A DNA stretch of 64,000 bases from Pseudomonadota bacterium. Lineage in GTDB: Bacteria > Pseudomonadota > Gammaproteobacteria > Steroidobacterales > Steroidobacteraceae. This document shows positions 53,409 to 62,900 of this stretch, in pieces. Numbering within the stretch: position 1 is the stretch's first letter; each line of letters begins with the position of its first letter. Where the stretch lies: NCBI GenBank assembly GCA_018241445.1, contig JAFEDT010000018.1:124001-188000 (forward strand), read 5' to 3'. Below the pieces are notes generated by a model. It ran no database searches and was not told the origin of the DNA. It worked only from the letters and a program-made list of their open reading frames with translations. Both the position numbers and the translations under genes were made by a program.

Positions 53409-54209
53409 TCACCAGCCGATGCTGCGGCCGCCGTCGACCGCCAGCACCTGGCCGGTGACGAAGGGCGCTCCAGTGGCGAAAAACAGGCAGGCGCGCGCCA
53501 CGTCCTGCGGGCTGCCGCTGCGCTTGAGCGCGGTGCGCTCGATGATCTTGCGCTGCAGTTCCCCGTCCAGGCCGCCAGCCGGCCACAGCACCGGCCCCGG
53601 CGCGACAGCGTTGACCCTGACCTGCGGGGCGAGTTCGCGCGCCAGCGAGCGGGTCAGCATGATCAGGCCCGCCTTGGCGACGCTGTAGACCGGGTGACGG
53701 CGCAGCGGCCGCATGCCGTGGATGTCGGCAAGATTGAGGATCAGTCCGCGGCTGTCCCCGAGGGCGGCGGCGGCGGCCTGCGCCAGGAACAGCGGCGCCT
53801 TGAGGTTGGTTCCGATCAGGTCGTCCCAGTCGCGCTCGCCGATTTCGCCGACCGGCGTGGGATAGAAGCTGGAGGCGTTGTTCACCAGCACGTCGAGCCT
53901 GCCGAAGGCCGTGGTGGCGCGCGCCACCAGCTGCGGCAGGCCGGCCACGTCCAGCAGGTCGCAGGCGGCACTGAGCGCCGACCCCGGGCGCAGCGTGTTG
54001 AGCTCCAGTTCGAGGCTTGCGGCTTCCTGCGCGGAGCTGCGGTAGTGCAGCAGCACGCTTGCGCCCGCGCCGTGCAGGGTGCGGGCCACGGCCGCCCCCA
54101 CGCGCCGCGCCGCGCCAGTCACCAGCACGGCCTTGCCGGCGAGCGGCGCGCCGGCTGCCCCACCGGGCGCGTCGGTTTGCCCGCCTGGCGTGTCGGATGT
54201 CGTGGCCAT
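53409..54209 (-). CDS. pteridine reductase (SDR family, FolM-like)
   Basis: 266 residues. Cofactor motif VTGAARRVGAAVARTLH (the TGxxxRxG variant of pteridine reductases), NNASSFYPTPVGE, and catalytic YSVAK; the tail VTGQVLAVDGGRSIGW is typical. These reduce dihydrobiopterin- or dihydrofolate-type pterins with NADPH. It is convergent with folK, two bases apart, consistent with a pterin role. N-terminal 20 residues are low complexity. Confidence 0.88.
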   Translation of the reverse strand: MATTSDTPGGQTDAPGGAAGAPLAGKAVLVTGAARRVGAAVARTLHGAGASVLLHYRSSAQEAASLELELNTLRPGSALSAACDLLDVAGLPQLVARATTAFGRLDVLVNNASSFYPTPVGEIGERDWDDLIGTNLKAPLFLAQAAAAALGDSRGLILNLADIHGMRPLRRHPVYSVAKAGLIMLTRSLARELAPQVRVNAVAPGPVLWPAGGLDGELQRKIIERTALKRSGSPQDVARACLFFATGAPFVTGQVLAVDGGRSIGW

Positions 54210-54220
54210 GGAGCGGGATT

Positions 54221-55435
54221 ATGACCGCATCCGCGCTGCACTCAACGCTGCCGCCGCTGGGGGAGGAGCAACGGCGTCACGCAGCGAAGGTGGCGGCCCT
54301 GCTGCACGCCGAAATCGCCCGCCACGGCGGCTGGCTGTCATTCGAGAAATTCATGGAGCTGGCCCTGTACGCGCCCGGCCTCGGCTACTACAGCGCCGGC
54401 GCCGTCAAGATCGGCGCGGCCGGTGATTTCGTGACCGCGCCGGAGGTGTCCGACCTGTTCAGCCGCTGCATGGCGCTGCAGTGCGCCCAGGTGTTGGGCG
54501 AGACCGGCGGTGACATCCTGGAGCTGGGCGCGGGTACCGGGCGCATGGCGGCCGGGATCCTGGCCGAACTGCACCAGCAGGGGCAGCTGCCGCAGCGCTA
54601 CCTGATCGTGGAAGTCAGCGCCGATCTGGCGGCGCGCCAGCGTCAGCGCATCGCGCACCTGCCGGCAATCCTGCGTGAGCGGGTGAGCTGGCTCACGCAG
54701 TTGCCAGTAGCGTTCACCGGGGTGGTGCTGGCCAACGAAGTGGCCGACGCCTTGCCGTGCCGCCGGGTGCGGCTGCGCGCCGGGCAGTGGCAGGAGCTGG
54801 GGGTGAGCAGCGTGGCGGCTGCCACTGCCGCGGGGGTCGCGCCGGATGGCAGCGCCGGTTTCATCGAGTGCGCACGCGCAGCCGACGCCCAGCTGCGCGA
54901 GAGCTGCGAGGCCCTGGAGCACGAGCTGCCGCAGCCCCTTCCCGATGACTACGAGACGGAGCTTTGCCCGCGGCTCACGCCGTGGATCGCAGCGCTCTGC
55001 GGCGCCCTGGCACGCGGCGCGATCCTGGTGTGCGACTACGGGCTGCCGCGTCGGCACTACTATCACCCGCAACGCGTGCGCGGCACGCTGGTGTGCCACT
55101 ACCGCCAGCGTGTGCACACGGATCCGTACATCAATCCGGGCGTGCAGGACATCACCGCCTGGGTGGATTTCACGCGCGTTGCCGAAGCGGGCGATGCCGC
55201 CGGTATGGCGGTGGCGGGCTTTGTCACCCAGGCCGCCTTCCTGCTGGGCGTGGGGCTGCCACGGCTGATGGAACAGCTAACGGACACGGTGCGGCGCCTG
55301 CAGCTCGCGGGCGAGGCGCGCCGGCTGCTGATGCCGGGGGAGATGGGCGAGGCCTTCAAGGTGATGGCGCTCACGCGCGGCTTCGATACGCCGCTGCTGG
55401 GCACGACGCAGCAGGATCTGCGGCACCTGCTGTGA
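54221..55435 (+). CDS. SAM-dependent methyltransferase of the NDUFAF7/MidA family
   Basis: 404 residues. Hallmarks: GGWLSFEKFMELALYAPGLGYYSAG, GDFVTAPEVSDLFSRC, ILELGAGTGRMAAGIL (SAM site), FTGVVLANEVADALPCRRV, YINPGVQDITAWVDF. Mitochondrial homologue NDUFAF7 methylates an arginine of a complex I subunit; the bacterial substrate is unproven. ATG at 54221 begins 12 bases beyond the divergent pteridine reductase start. Confidence 0.9.
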   Translation: MTASALHSTLPPLGEEQRRHAAKVAALLHAEIARHGGWLSFEKFMELALYAPGLGYYSAGAVKIGAAGDFVTAPEVSDLFSRCMALQCAQVLGETGGDILELGAGTGRMAAGILAELHQQGQLPQRYLIVEVSADLAARQRQRIAHLPAILRERVSWLTQLPVAFTGVVLANEVADALPCRRVRLRAGQWQELGVSSVAAATAAGVAPDGSAGFIECARAADAQLRESCEALEHELPQPLPDDYETELCPRLTPWIAALCGALARGAILVCDYGLPRRHYYHPQRVRGTLVCHYRQRVHTDPYINPGVQDITAWVDFTRVAEAGDAAGMAVAGFVTQAAFLLGVGLPRLMEQLTDTVRRLQLAGEARRLLMPGEMGEAFKVMALTRGFDTPLLGTTQQDLRHLL

Positions 55436-55482
55436 GCAGGTCGACCCGTAGGCCACCCGCACAGCATGTTCTCCGCGCGGAA

Positions 55483-55502
55483 GTGTGTAACAACATACAC
55501 AC
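55483..55502. terminator. short inverted repeat after the methyltransferase gene
   Basis: GTGTGTA-ACAACA-TACACAC: a perfect seven-base-pair stem with a six-base loop, 48 bases after the stop codon. There is no T-tract; it may be a terminator or a binding site. Confidence 0.3.
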
Positions 55503-55531
55503 CTCTGTCAGAGATCGACCACGACCGCGCG

Positions 55532-55579
55532 CCCCGACCGCAACCCCGACCGCAACCACGATCGCAACCCCGACCGTCC
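55532..55579 (+). repeat. 12-base tandem repeats upstream of uppP
   Basis: Four units of about CCCCGACCGCAA in a row (two exact, two diverged). They lie 80-125 bases before the uppP start, in a non-coding gap of 220 bases. Role unknown. Confidence 0.6.
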
Positions 55580-55655
55580 GCAGCTCCCCCGGCCTATCGC
55601 GGCCGCGCTGCGGGTTAAGATATCGTCCCCGCCAACCAGCCACCGCGAGCTACCC

Positions 55656-56450
55656 GTGTCCGACACCACCAGCACCGTCATCCTCGGCATCATCGAGGGC
55701 ATCACCGAGTTCCTGCCGATCTCCAGTACCGGGCACCTGCTGATCGCCGAGCGCTGGCTGGGCGCGCGCTCGGAGCTGTTCAACGTGGCCATCCAGGCCG
55801 GCGCAATTCTGGCCTTGGTGCTCGTTTACTGGCGGCGGCTTTTGAACCTGCTGACGGGCCTGTCCGACCCGGCCAATCGCGACTATTTCGCGAAGCTGAC
55901 ATTCGCCTTCCTGATCACGGCCGCGGGCGGCTTTCTCGCCACGCGCCTGGGCTGGAAGCTGCCGGAGACGGTGTTACCGATCGCGCTCGCAACGCTGATC
56001 GGCGGCGTGCTTATCCTGGCGATCGAGCGCTATGTGGCCGCAAAGCCGCAGAGCGCCACGGTGACCTGGAAGGTGGCGTTCTGGGTTGGCGCCTGCCAGA
56101 TTCTCGCGGCAGTCTTCCCCGGTACGTCGCGTTCGGCTTCGACGATTTTTGCGGCCATGCTGGCCGGGCTGACGTTGCGCCCGGCGGCCACCGAGTTTGC
56201 TTTCCTGGTTGGCATCCCGACCATGTTTGCCGCGACCGGCTACGAGCTGCTGAAAGTGCGCGGCCACAGCGCCGGTGAGGACTGGAACGCCCTGGCGGTG
56301 GGATTCATTGTCTCGGGCATAGTGGCCTTCATCGCGGTCAAGTGGCTGCTGCGCTACGTGCAGTCGCACCGCTTCACGATCTTCGCCTGGTACCGGATTG
56401 TCGTAGGCGCGGCGCTGCTTGCGCTGGTGGCGGCGGGCAGGCTCGCCTGA
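55656..56450 (+). CDS. uppP: undecaprenyl-diphosphatase UppP
   Basis: 264 residues, seven to eight membrane helices. Signatures: GIIEGITEFLPISSTGHLLIAE near the N-terminus and VFPGTSRSASTI, plus EFAFLVGIPTM. It dephosphorylates undecaprenyl pyrophosphate for reuse in peptidoglycan synthesis. GTG start at 55656. Convergent with the cca gene. Confidence 0.95.
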   Translation: MSDTTSTVILGIIEGITEFLPISSTGHLLIAERWLGARSELFNVAIQAGAILALVLVYWRRLLNLLTGLSDPANRDYFAKLTFAFLITAAGGFLATRLGWKLPETVLPIALATLIGGVLILAIERYVAAKPQSATVTWKVAFWVGACQILAAVFPGTSRSASTIFAAMLAGLTLRPAATEFAFLVGIPTMFAATGYELLKVRGHSAGEDWNALAVGFIVSGIVAFIAVKWLLRYVQSHRFTIFAWYRIVVGAALLALVAAGRLA

Positions 56451-56468
56451 GGGCGAAGGCAGTGCCGG

Positions 56469-57707
56469 TCAGGTGAGGGTGACCGGACGCTGTGCCTTGA
56501 AGGTGGCCAGCGCGGCCAGGCGCCGGCGGCGCAGTTCCTCGCCGATCGCGGGACCATCGAGCGCGCCGCGCTCGCCGGGCGTCAGGCTGACCGCCGCGGC
56601 CGCGGCCAGCGCCTCACGCAGGTACTGGGCCTGGCGGTAGGGTTCGTGCTCCAGACCGGTGCGCCCGCGCGCGTCCGCTTCGCAGGCCGCAAGCAGCTGC
56701 GCGAAGCGCTCGGGACGCCGCAGCGCGTCGCAGTTCTCCAGCAGCGTGAGCACCGTTGCGGGCTTTAGTTCCAGGGCGCGATGCACCAGCGTGTGGTGAC
56801 GCGCGGTCAGCAGGGCGAGCTCCCGATACGCCTGCGGCACCTTCAGCCGGGCACACAGCGCTTCCAGCGGCGCCACGCCGAGTTCCTCGTGACCGTGATG
56901 ACTCGGCCAGTGCGCGCGCGGCGTCAGGGCCTTGCCCAGGTCGTGCGTCAGCACCGCGAAGCGCACCGGGACGGGCGCGCCATGCGCCGCAGCCCAGGCG
57001 AGTGAGAGCATCACGTGCACGCCGGTATCGATCTCCGGGTGCCACTTCGGCGGCTGCGGCACCCCGAACAGCGCGTCGATTTCCGGGAAGATCACGGCCA
57101 GCGCGCCGCAGGCCCGCAGGGTCTCGAAGAACACCTGCGGTTGCGGCGTATCCAGCGCCTTGACGGTTTCCTGCCAGACCCGCTCCGGCACCAGTGCGGC
57201 CGCCTCGCCCGCGCGGGTCATCTGCCGCATCAGCGCCAGGGTCTCGGGCGCAACAGTGAAACCCAGCGCTGCGAAGCGCGCGGCAAAGCGCGCCACGCGC
57301 AGGATGCGCACCGGATCCTCGACGAAGGCCGGCGACACGTGGCGCAACAGGCGCGCCTGCAGGTCGGCGCGGCCGCCGAAGGGATCGATGAGGGTTCCGT
57401 CGCAGTCCTGGGCGATGGCGTTGATGGTCAGGTCGCGGCGCTGCAGATCCTCCTGCAGGGTGACCGACGGCGAGGACTCGGTGGTGAAGCCGCGGTAGCC
57501 GGGACCCACCTTGCGCTCCAGGCGCGCCAGTGCGTATTCCTCGTTGGTCTGCGGGTGCAGGTACACCGGGAAGTCGCGGCCCACGCTGCGGTAGCCCGCC
57601 GCCAGCAGTTCCGCGGGCTGCGCGCCGACGACCACCCAGTCGCGCTCGCGCACGGGCAGCCCCAACAGCTGGTCCCGTACCGCGCCGCCCACCAGATAGA
57701 CTTGCAT
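56469..57707 (-). CDS. cca: CCA tRNA nucleotidyltransferase (multifunctional, HD domain)
   Basis: 412 residues. MQVYLVGGAVRDQLLGLPVRERDWVVVG holds the GG(x)R-D catalytic signature; RRDLTINAIA and VEDPVRILRVARFAAR are the following polymerase motifs; a C-terminal HD domain (VLTHDLGKALT) adds phosphatase/phosphodiesterase activity. It adds or repairs tRNA 3' CCA, which fits the tRNA here lacking encoded CCA. Upstream ATGs at 57716 and 57728 exist; the 57707 start matches the family. It is divergent from the next gene with almost no gap. Confidence 0.94.
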   Translation of the reverse strand: MQVYLVGGAVRDQLLGLPVRERDWVVVGAQPAELLAAGYRSVGRDFPVYLHPQTNEEYALARLERKVGPGYRGFTTESSPSVTLQEDLQRRDLTINAIAQDCDGTLIDPFGGRADLQARLLRHVSPAFVEDPVRILRVARFAARFAALGFTVAPETLALMRQMTRAGEAAALVPERVWQETVKALDTPQPQVFFETLRACGALAVIFPEIDALFGVPQPPKWHPEIDTGVHVMLSLAWAAAHGAPVPVRFAVLTHDLGKALTPRAHWPSHHGHEELGVAPLEALCARLKVPQAYRELALLTARHHTLVHRALELKPATVLTLLENCDALRRPERFAQLLAACEADARGRTGLEHEPYRQAQYLREALAAAAAVSLTPGERGALDGPAIGEELRRRRLAALATFKAQRPVTLT

Positions 57708-57714
57708 GGTGCGC

Positions 57715-58833
57715 ATGTTAACCGACACCCGCGCCGACAGCCCGAGGCCCGCCGTGCGCCGCCTGCGTCTGCCGGCGCTGCTGCTGATGTGCGCGCCGCT
57801 GGCGGGCTGCTACCTGATGCAGGCCGCCAGTGGACAGTGGCAGGTGCTGCGGCGGCGCGTGCCGATCGAGAGCGTGATCATCGATCCGCGAACGCCGGCG
57901 CCGCTGCGCCTGAGCCTGGAAAACGCGCGCTCGGCGCGCGAATTCGCCTCGCGGGAGCTGCAGCTGCCGGACAACCGCAGCTACCGCAGCTACGCCGACA
58001 TCGGGCGGCGCTACGTGGTGTGGTCAGTGGTGGCGGCGCCGGAGTTCTCGGTGAGTCCGCGCCAGTGGTGCTTCCCGGTGGTCGGCTGCGTCGCCTATCG
58101 CGGCTATTTCAGCGAGCGCCGCGCGCGGCGGTTTGCCGCGACGCTCAGCGCCGCCGGCGCCGACGTCGTGGTCGAGGGGATCCCGGCGTACTCGACCCTG
58201 CAATGGTTCGCCGACCCGGTGCTGTCGACGATGCTGCGCGACGGTGACGACGAAGTGGCGGCGATGATCTTTCACGAACTGGCGCACCAGCTGCTGTACG
58301 TGCAGGGCGACGTGCAGTTCAACGAGGCATTCGCCACGGCGGTGGCGCAGGAAGGCATGCGCCGCTGGCTGAGCCGGCAGGGCGCCACGCAGCGCCTGGC
58401 ACGCTGGCGCCGCGGCGAGCAATTCGAGACCGCCGTGGTGCGCCTGCTGCTGCGGGCCCGTCAGCGCCTGGCGAGTCTGTACGCCAGTGGCCAGCAGCCG
58501 CAGCAGATGCGTGAACAGAAGGCCCGGGAGTTTGCCGGGCTGCGCCGCGAACTGGATGAGCTGCAGCGCACCTATCACAGGGAAATATCCGCCGACTGGC
58601 TGGCGGCGGGATTCAACAATGCGCGCCTGGCTTCAGTCGCCACTTACTACGACTGTGTGCCGGGTTTCCAACGGCTGCTGGCCGCGAGCGGTGACAACCT
58701 GCCGCGCTTCTACGCCGCAGCGCGCGAGCTGGCGCAGCGCTCGCGCGCGCAGCGCCACGCGCAGTTGTGCGGCACTGCACCGGCGGCCCTCGAGGGGGGT
58801 GAGGGCCGCCGGCCGGCAGGCACTGCCCGGTGA
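57715..58833 (+). CDS. predicted aminopeptidase (COG4324), lipoprotein
   Basis: About 372 residues. A signal with lipobox (LLLMCAPLAGC) shows it is a lipoprotein. The zinc-peptidase signature is IFHELAHQLLYVQGDVQFNEAFATAVA (HExxH followed by a distant Glu). CFPVVGCVAYRGYFSE upstream is characteristic. The start is uncertain: ATG 57706 would overlap the divergent cca start, 57715 lies just beyond it, and GTG at 57754 gives the shortest, most typical lipoprotein signal. Substrate unknown. Confidence 0.82.
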   Translation: MLTDTRADSPRPAVRRLRLPALLLMCAPLAGCYLMQAASGQWQVLRRRVPIESVIIDPRTPAPLRLSLENARSAREFASRELQLPDNRSYRSYADIGRRYVVWSVVAAPEFSVSPRQWCFPVVGCVAYRGYFSERRARRFAATLSAAGADVVVEGIPAYSTLQWFADPVLSTMLRDGDDEVAAMIFHELAHQLLYVQGDVQFNEAFATAVAQEGMRRWLSRQGATQRLARWRRGEQFETAVVRLLLRARQRLASLYASGQQPQQMREQKAREFAGLRRELDELQRTYHREISADWLAAGFNNARLASVATYYDCVPGFQRLLAASGDNLPRFYAAARELAQRSRAQRHAQLCGTAPAALEGGEGRRPAGTAR

Positions 58834-58849
58834 AGGCAGCGCCGGCTGC

Positions 58850-59275
58850 TTACGCCGCCTGGATCTCGATGCGGCGCGCCTGCTCCTGCGGGCGCTTCGG
58901 GATCGCGAGCTCCAGCACGCCGTTGACGTGCGTGGCCTTGATCGCCTCGGCGTCGGCGCTCTCGGGCAGCGTGAAGCGGCGCAGGAAGCTGCCGCTGGCA
59001 CGCTCGACGCGCTCGTAGCTGTCGGCCGACTCCTGCTTGCGCGCCTGGCGCTCGCCGCGGATCGTCAGCACGCCCTTCTCGGCGGTGATCTCGATGTTCT
59101 TGGCCTCAACGCCCGGCACGTCGGCGGTCACTACGAAGCGGTCGGCTTCCTCGCGCACGTCGACACTCGGGATCCAGCTGACGGTGCCGCTGGCGTCGCT
59201 ATCGCCCAGCGTACGGTCCAGCTGCCGCTGCACGCGGTTGAAAAGAGCCCACGGCTCGTAACGAAGAATGGTCAT
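58850..59275 (-). CDS. Hsp20/alpha-crystallin family small heat-shock protein
   Basis: 141 residues. Alpha-crystallin domain with DVREEADRFVVTADVPGVEAKNIEITAEKGVLTIRGER and the GVLELAIPK motif. ATG at 59275 with AGGAG about 11 bases upstream. A sigma-32-like promoter lies roughly 70-100 bases upstream. It is an ATP-independent holdase that prevents aggregation. Confidence 0.93.
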   Translation of the reverse strand: MTILRYEPWALFNRVQRQLDRTLGDSDASGTVSWIPSVDVREEADRFVVTADVPGVEAKNIEITAEKGVLTIRGERQARKQESADSYERVERASGSFLRRFTLPESADAEAIKATHVNGVLELAIPKRPQEQARRIEIQAA

Positions 59276-59341
59276 GTATGAGTCTCCTGTTGGAAGTTGG
59301 AAAGCAGAAGTCGTAAATCCGTAATCGGTTGGTGTATGCAA

Positions 59342-59376
59342 CCTGATGTGGGTGGCGCGCCGCGGGCTTTCAAGGG
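59342..59376 (-). promoter_or_regulatory. sigma-32 type promoter of hsp20
   Basis: On the minus strand: CCCTTGAA (59376-59369), about 16 bases, then CCCACATCA (near 59351-59343). The first matches the RpoH -35 consensus and the second most of CCCCATTTA. It points towards hsp20 (start 59275). Confidence 0.55.
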
Positions 59377-59957
59377 AGGCCCAGGAAGAAGTTGCCGCGC
59401 CGGACGGGTGCGCCGTCTGCAGTTACAGGAACCGCGGCGCCGCGAAATGGGGGCGTGCGCAGGCAGTATCCAGCCTGGCCGCGCGCAGCAGTCATGCGCT
59501 GGGGACACCCTTTTTACTTAATGCTGTGGGTAAACCTGTGGGAAAGCTGTGATCCGTGTGCTCACAAGATATAGGGGCCCCTGGCGCGTGCGGCGCGGGC
59601 ACAGCCAGAAAAAAATTTGCAGGTACGCCACGGCGCACATCTTCATATCTACATGAAAAAAAAGGAAAAAATAGACCTGCCCGGATATCTTACAGAATCT
59701 TGACGCCCCCCCAAGTGGTCATTAGGCTTTTGACCCCGACACAAGATCTTGTGTTCGCTTGCCCGAGGGGAGCGAAGCCCAGATCGCGCGGTCGGGGGGG
59801 TGATTTCAGGGACCGGCGGCGGCAACCGCAGTCCGGTGCCAGTCAGGCGCGAAGGCTCGTTCCATCCGGGCCCTGCTTTCGCCTCGAGTGGCGTGGTATC
59901 CCTGCAAATCCGTTGGACTTAGTTCAGCACCGAATCAATCGGAGCGCCGCGGATTCA
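59377..59957 (+). promoter_or_regulatory. upstream region of nrdJ with NrdR box and A-tracts
   Basis: No gene is convincing here. A perfect 16-base palindrome ACACAAGATCTTGTGT (59739-59754) matches the NrdR operator consensus. A weaker match to NrdR lies near 59562-59577. Phased A-runs at 59609-59615, 59656-59663 and 59666-59671 suggest bent DNA or an UP-type element. No B12 riboswitch core was found. The distance from the palindrome to the start at 59958 is about 200 bases, which leaves room for a long leader. Confidence 0.6.
59739..59754 (+). promoter_or_regulatory. NrdR box
   Basis: ACACAAGATCTTGTGT is a perfect palindrome matching ACACwAwATmTwGTGT. NrdR represses ribonucleotide reductase genes when nucleotide pools are high. 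The usual second box at 15- or 31-base spacing is not clearly present. Confidence 0.75.
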
Positions 59958-62900
59958 ATGAACACAGTCGTGAAGATCGAACCCAAAGACATCGACGCCG
60001 TTCCCTTCCAGGAAGCGTCGCTCGACATCTGGGACAAGAAGTACCGCCTCACCGCCAAGGACGGCACGCCCATCGACGCGACGATGGACGAGACTTACCA
60101 GCGCGTGGCGCGCGCGCTGGCCGAAGCGGAGCGCGAGGAAACGCGCGAGCACTGGTACGAACGCTTCCTGTGGGCGCTGCGCCGCGGCGCCATTCCTGCC
60201 GGGCGTGTCACGTCCAACGCCGGCGCGCTGGAGCACAAGCCCGCCACCTCGACCATCAACTGCACGGTGTCGGGGACGATCCGCGATTCGATGGACGACA
60301 TCCTGAAGAAGGTCTACGAGGCCGGACTGACTTTGCGGGCGGGCTGCGGCATCGGCTATGAGTACTCGACTCTGCGGCCACGCGGCGCGTTCGTGTCGGG
60401 CGCGGGCGCATACACTTCGGGCCCCCTGTCCTTCATGGACATCTACGACAAGATGTGTTTCACCATCTCTTCAGCCGGCGGCCGCCGCGGCGCGCAGATG
60501 GGCACGTTCGATATCGGCCACCCGGACGCCATGGAGTTCATCCGCGCCAAGCGCGAGAACGGGCGGCTGCGCCAGTTCAACCTGTCGCTGCTGATTACCG
60601 ACGAATTCATGCAGGCGGTGCGCGAGGACAAGGAGTGGAAGCTCGCCTTCCCCTTGTCGATAAAGGAGTGCGAGGCCGAGCAGCCCGACCTCAAGGATCC
60701 TGCGAAAATCGTCTGGCGCGAATGGCCGGTGCACGAAGGCTACGTCGTCAGCGACGAGGGCCTGGTGGCCTGCAAGATCTACAAGACGCTGCCGGCGCGG
60801 CGCATGTGGGACGTCATCATGGCGTCGACCTACGACTTCGCCGAGCCGGGGTTCATCCTCATCGACCGCGTCAACGAGATGAACAACAACTGGTGGTGCG
60901 AGAACATCCGCGCCACCAACCCATGCGTCACCGCTGATACCCGGTTGCATACCCGTTATGGCCTGGTGCGCATCGGCGATCTGCACGACTCGGGCCTGAA
61001 TATCCAGGCCACGGTGGACACACGCGCCCTGGGCGAGGGTCCGGGTACGGCAGTGCGTGAAGCGGTGCCGGCGTTCATGACCGCGACATCGGCCGATGTC
61101 TATCGTGTGACTACGGCGGACGGTTACGAGATCAAGGCTACCGAGTGGCACGATTTCTACACCACCCGCGGCAAGATCAAGCTGCGCGACCTCAAGCCTG
61201 GCGATGAGTTGCTGGTGCAGTCCGGCAAGGGTCAGTTCGGCGGCTGCGGCGAGGAGCAGCTCGGTGTACTGCTGGGTCTCATTACCGGCGACGGGCACTT
61301 CACGAATCGCGGGCGAGGCGAGAATTCCGCGGTGATCAATCTCTGGGGCGAGGATCGTGATTATGCCCAGGAAGTTGTTGGATACATCAATTCGCTGATA
61401 GCCGGCTGGGCCAATAGGCCGCGCCAGTATCGCGTCAGCGCCGTGACGGTTCCCGAACGCAATCTGATCATGATCCGCTCGGTGATCCTGGCACGGGTGC
61501 TGGAGTATTACGGGTTCACAGCGAAAGCCAAGACCCAGGTACCCGAAATCGTGTGGCGCGGCAACGAGGGTTGCGTGCGCGGTTATCTGCGCGGACTGTT
61601 CCAGTCCGACGGCACCGTCAACGTCTCGGGTAAGGACGGAACGAGCTGTTCTGTGCGTCTGGCCTCCAGTCAGCCGTCCTTGTTGAAAGACGTACAGATG
61701 CTGCTGGCCAACTTTGGCGTCTTCTGCCGGGTGCTGAAGCGGCGTGCCGCAGGTCAGCGGTTGCTACCCGACGGCAAGGGCAGCAGGAAGCTCTACGACT
61801 GCAAGGCCGATTACGAGTTGATCATCGATGGCGAGTCACGCGAGCGGTTCATGTCAGAGATAGGCTTCCTCGCCGCCAGCAAGAACGCCAGGTACGAGCA
61901 ATGGGTGGTCGGCAAGGCTCTGAGGAAGTCCCAGCGCTTCGTCAGTCGCATCGCCGAGATCGTCCATGTTGGTAAGGAAGCGGTGTACGACACCACGCAG
62001 CAGGATCACAACACGGTGATCTTCAACGGACTCGTGACTGGACAATGCGGCGAACAGCCGCTTCCGCCCTACGGCTCCTGCCTGCTGGGCTCGGTCAACC
62101 TGACGCGCTTCGTCAAGCACCCCTTCGGCGACTTCGCCGAGTTCGACTGGCAGGAATACCGCGAGGTGGTGAAGGTCTTCACCCGCATGCTCGACAACGT
62201 GGTGGAGATCAACGGCCTGCCGCTGGCGCAGCAGCGCGACGAGATCACGCGCAAGCGCCGCCACGGCATGGGCTTCCTCGGGCTGGGCAGCACGCTGACG
62301 CTGCTGAAGATGAAGTACGGTTCGCCGGAGTCGCTGCAGTTCACCGAGGACGTGTCGCGCGAGATGGCGGTGGCCGGCTGGGAGGCGGCGCTGGAACTGT
62401 CACGCGAGAAGGGTCCGGCGCCGATCATGAACGAGGAGTTCACGGTCACCCGCGAGATGCTGCGCAAGCGGCCGGAGATGGCGCGCGACGGCTGGAAGCC
62501 GGGCGCGAAGATTCCCGGGCGGCTGCTGCACGCCCGCTACAGCCGCTACATGCAGCGGGTGGCGAAGGTGGCGCCGGAGCTGGCGCACGAGCTGGCCGAG
62601 GTGGGCGCGCGCTTCACCCACCACAGCTCCATCGCGCCCACCGGCACCATCTCGCTGTCGCTGGCCAACAATGCCTCCAACGGCATCGAGCCGTCCTTTG
62701 CGCATCACTATTTCCGCAACGTGATCCGTCCCGGCAAGAAATCCAAGGAGAAGATCGACGTCTACTCCTTCGAGCTGCTGGCGTATCGCGAGCTGGTCAA
62801 CCCCAACGCCAGCCAGGGAGCCACCAACGATGCCGAAAAACTGCCGGATTACTTCATCGCCGCCGACGACATCACTCCCCGGGAGCATGTCGACGTGCAG

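Noticed and set aside
59521..59550. Two DnaA-box-like 9-mers upstream of nrdJ (TTACCCACA and TTTCCCACA on the minus strand)
   Set aside because: Each has one mismatch to TTWTNCACA at the same position. DnaA control of nrd genes is known in E. coli, but two imperfect matches in this length are weak evidence.
59760..59957. A cobalamin riboswitch before the B12-dependent reductase
   Set aside because: The B12-box and the conserved GCCACTG core were looked for and not found; the leader is GC-rich but does not show the aptamer pattern.
59556..59957. An N-terminal extension of 134 residues on NrdJ
   Set aside because: The segment includes the NrdR palindrome and A-tracts, lacks family similarity, and the ATG at 59958 begins exactly at the conserved N-terminus.
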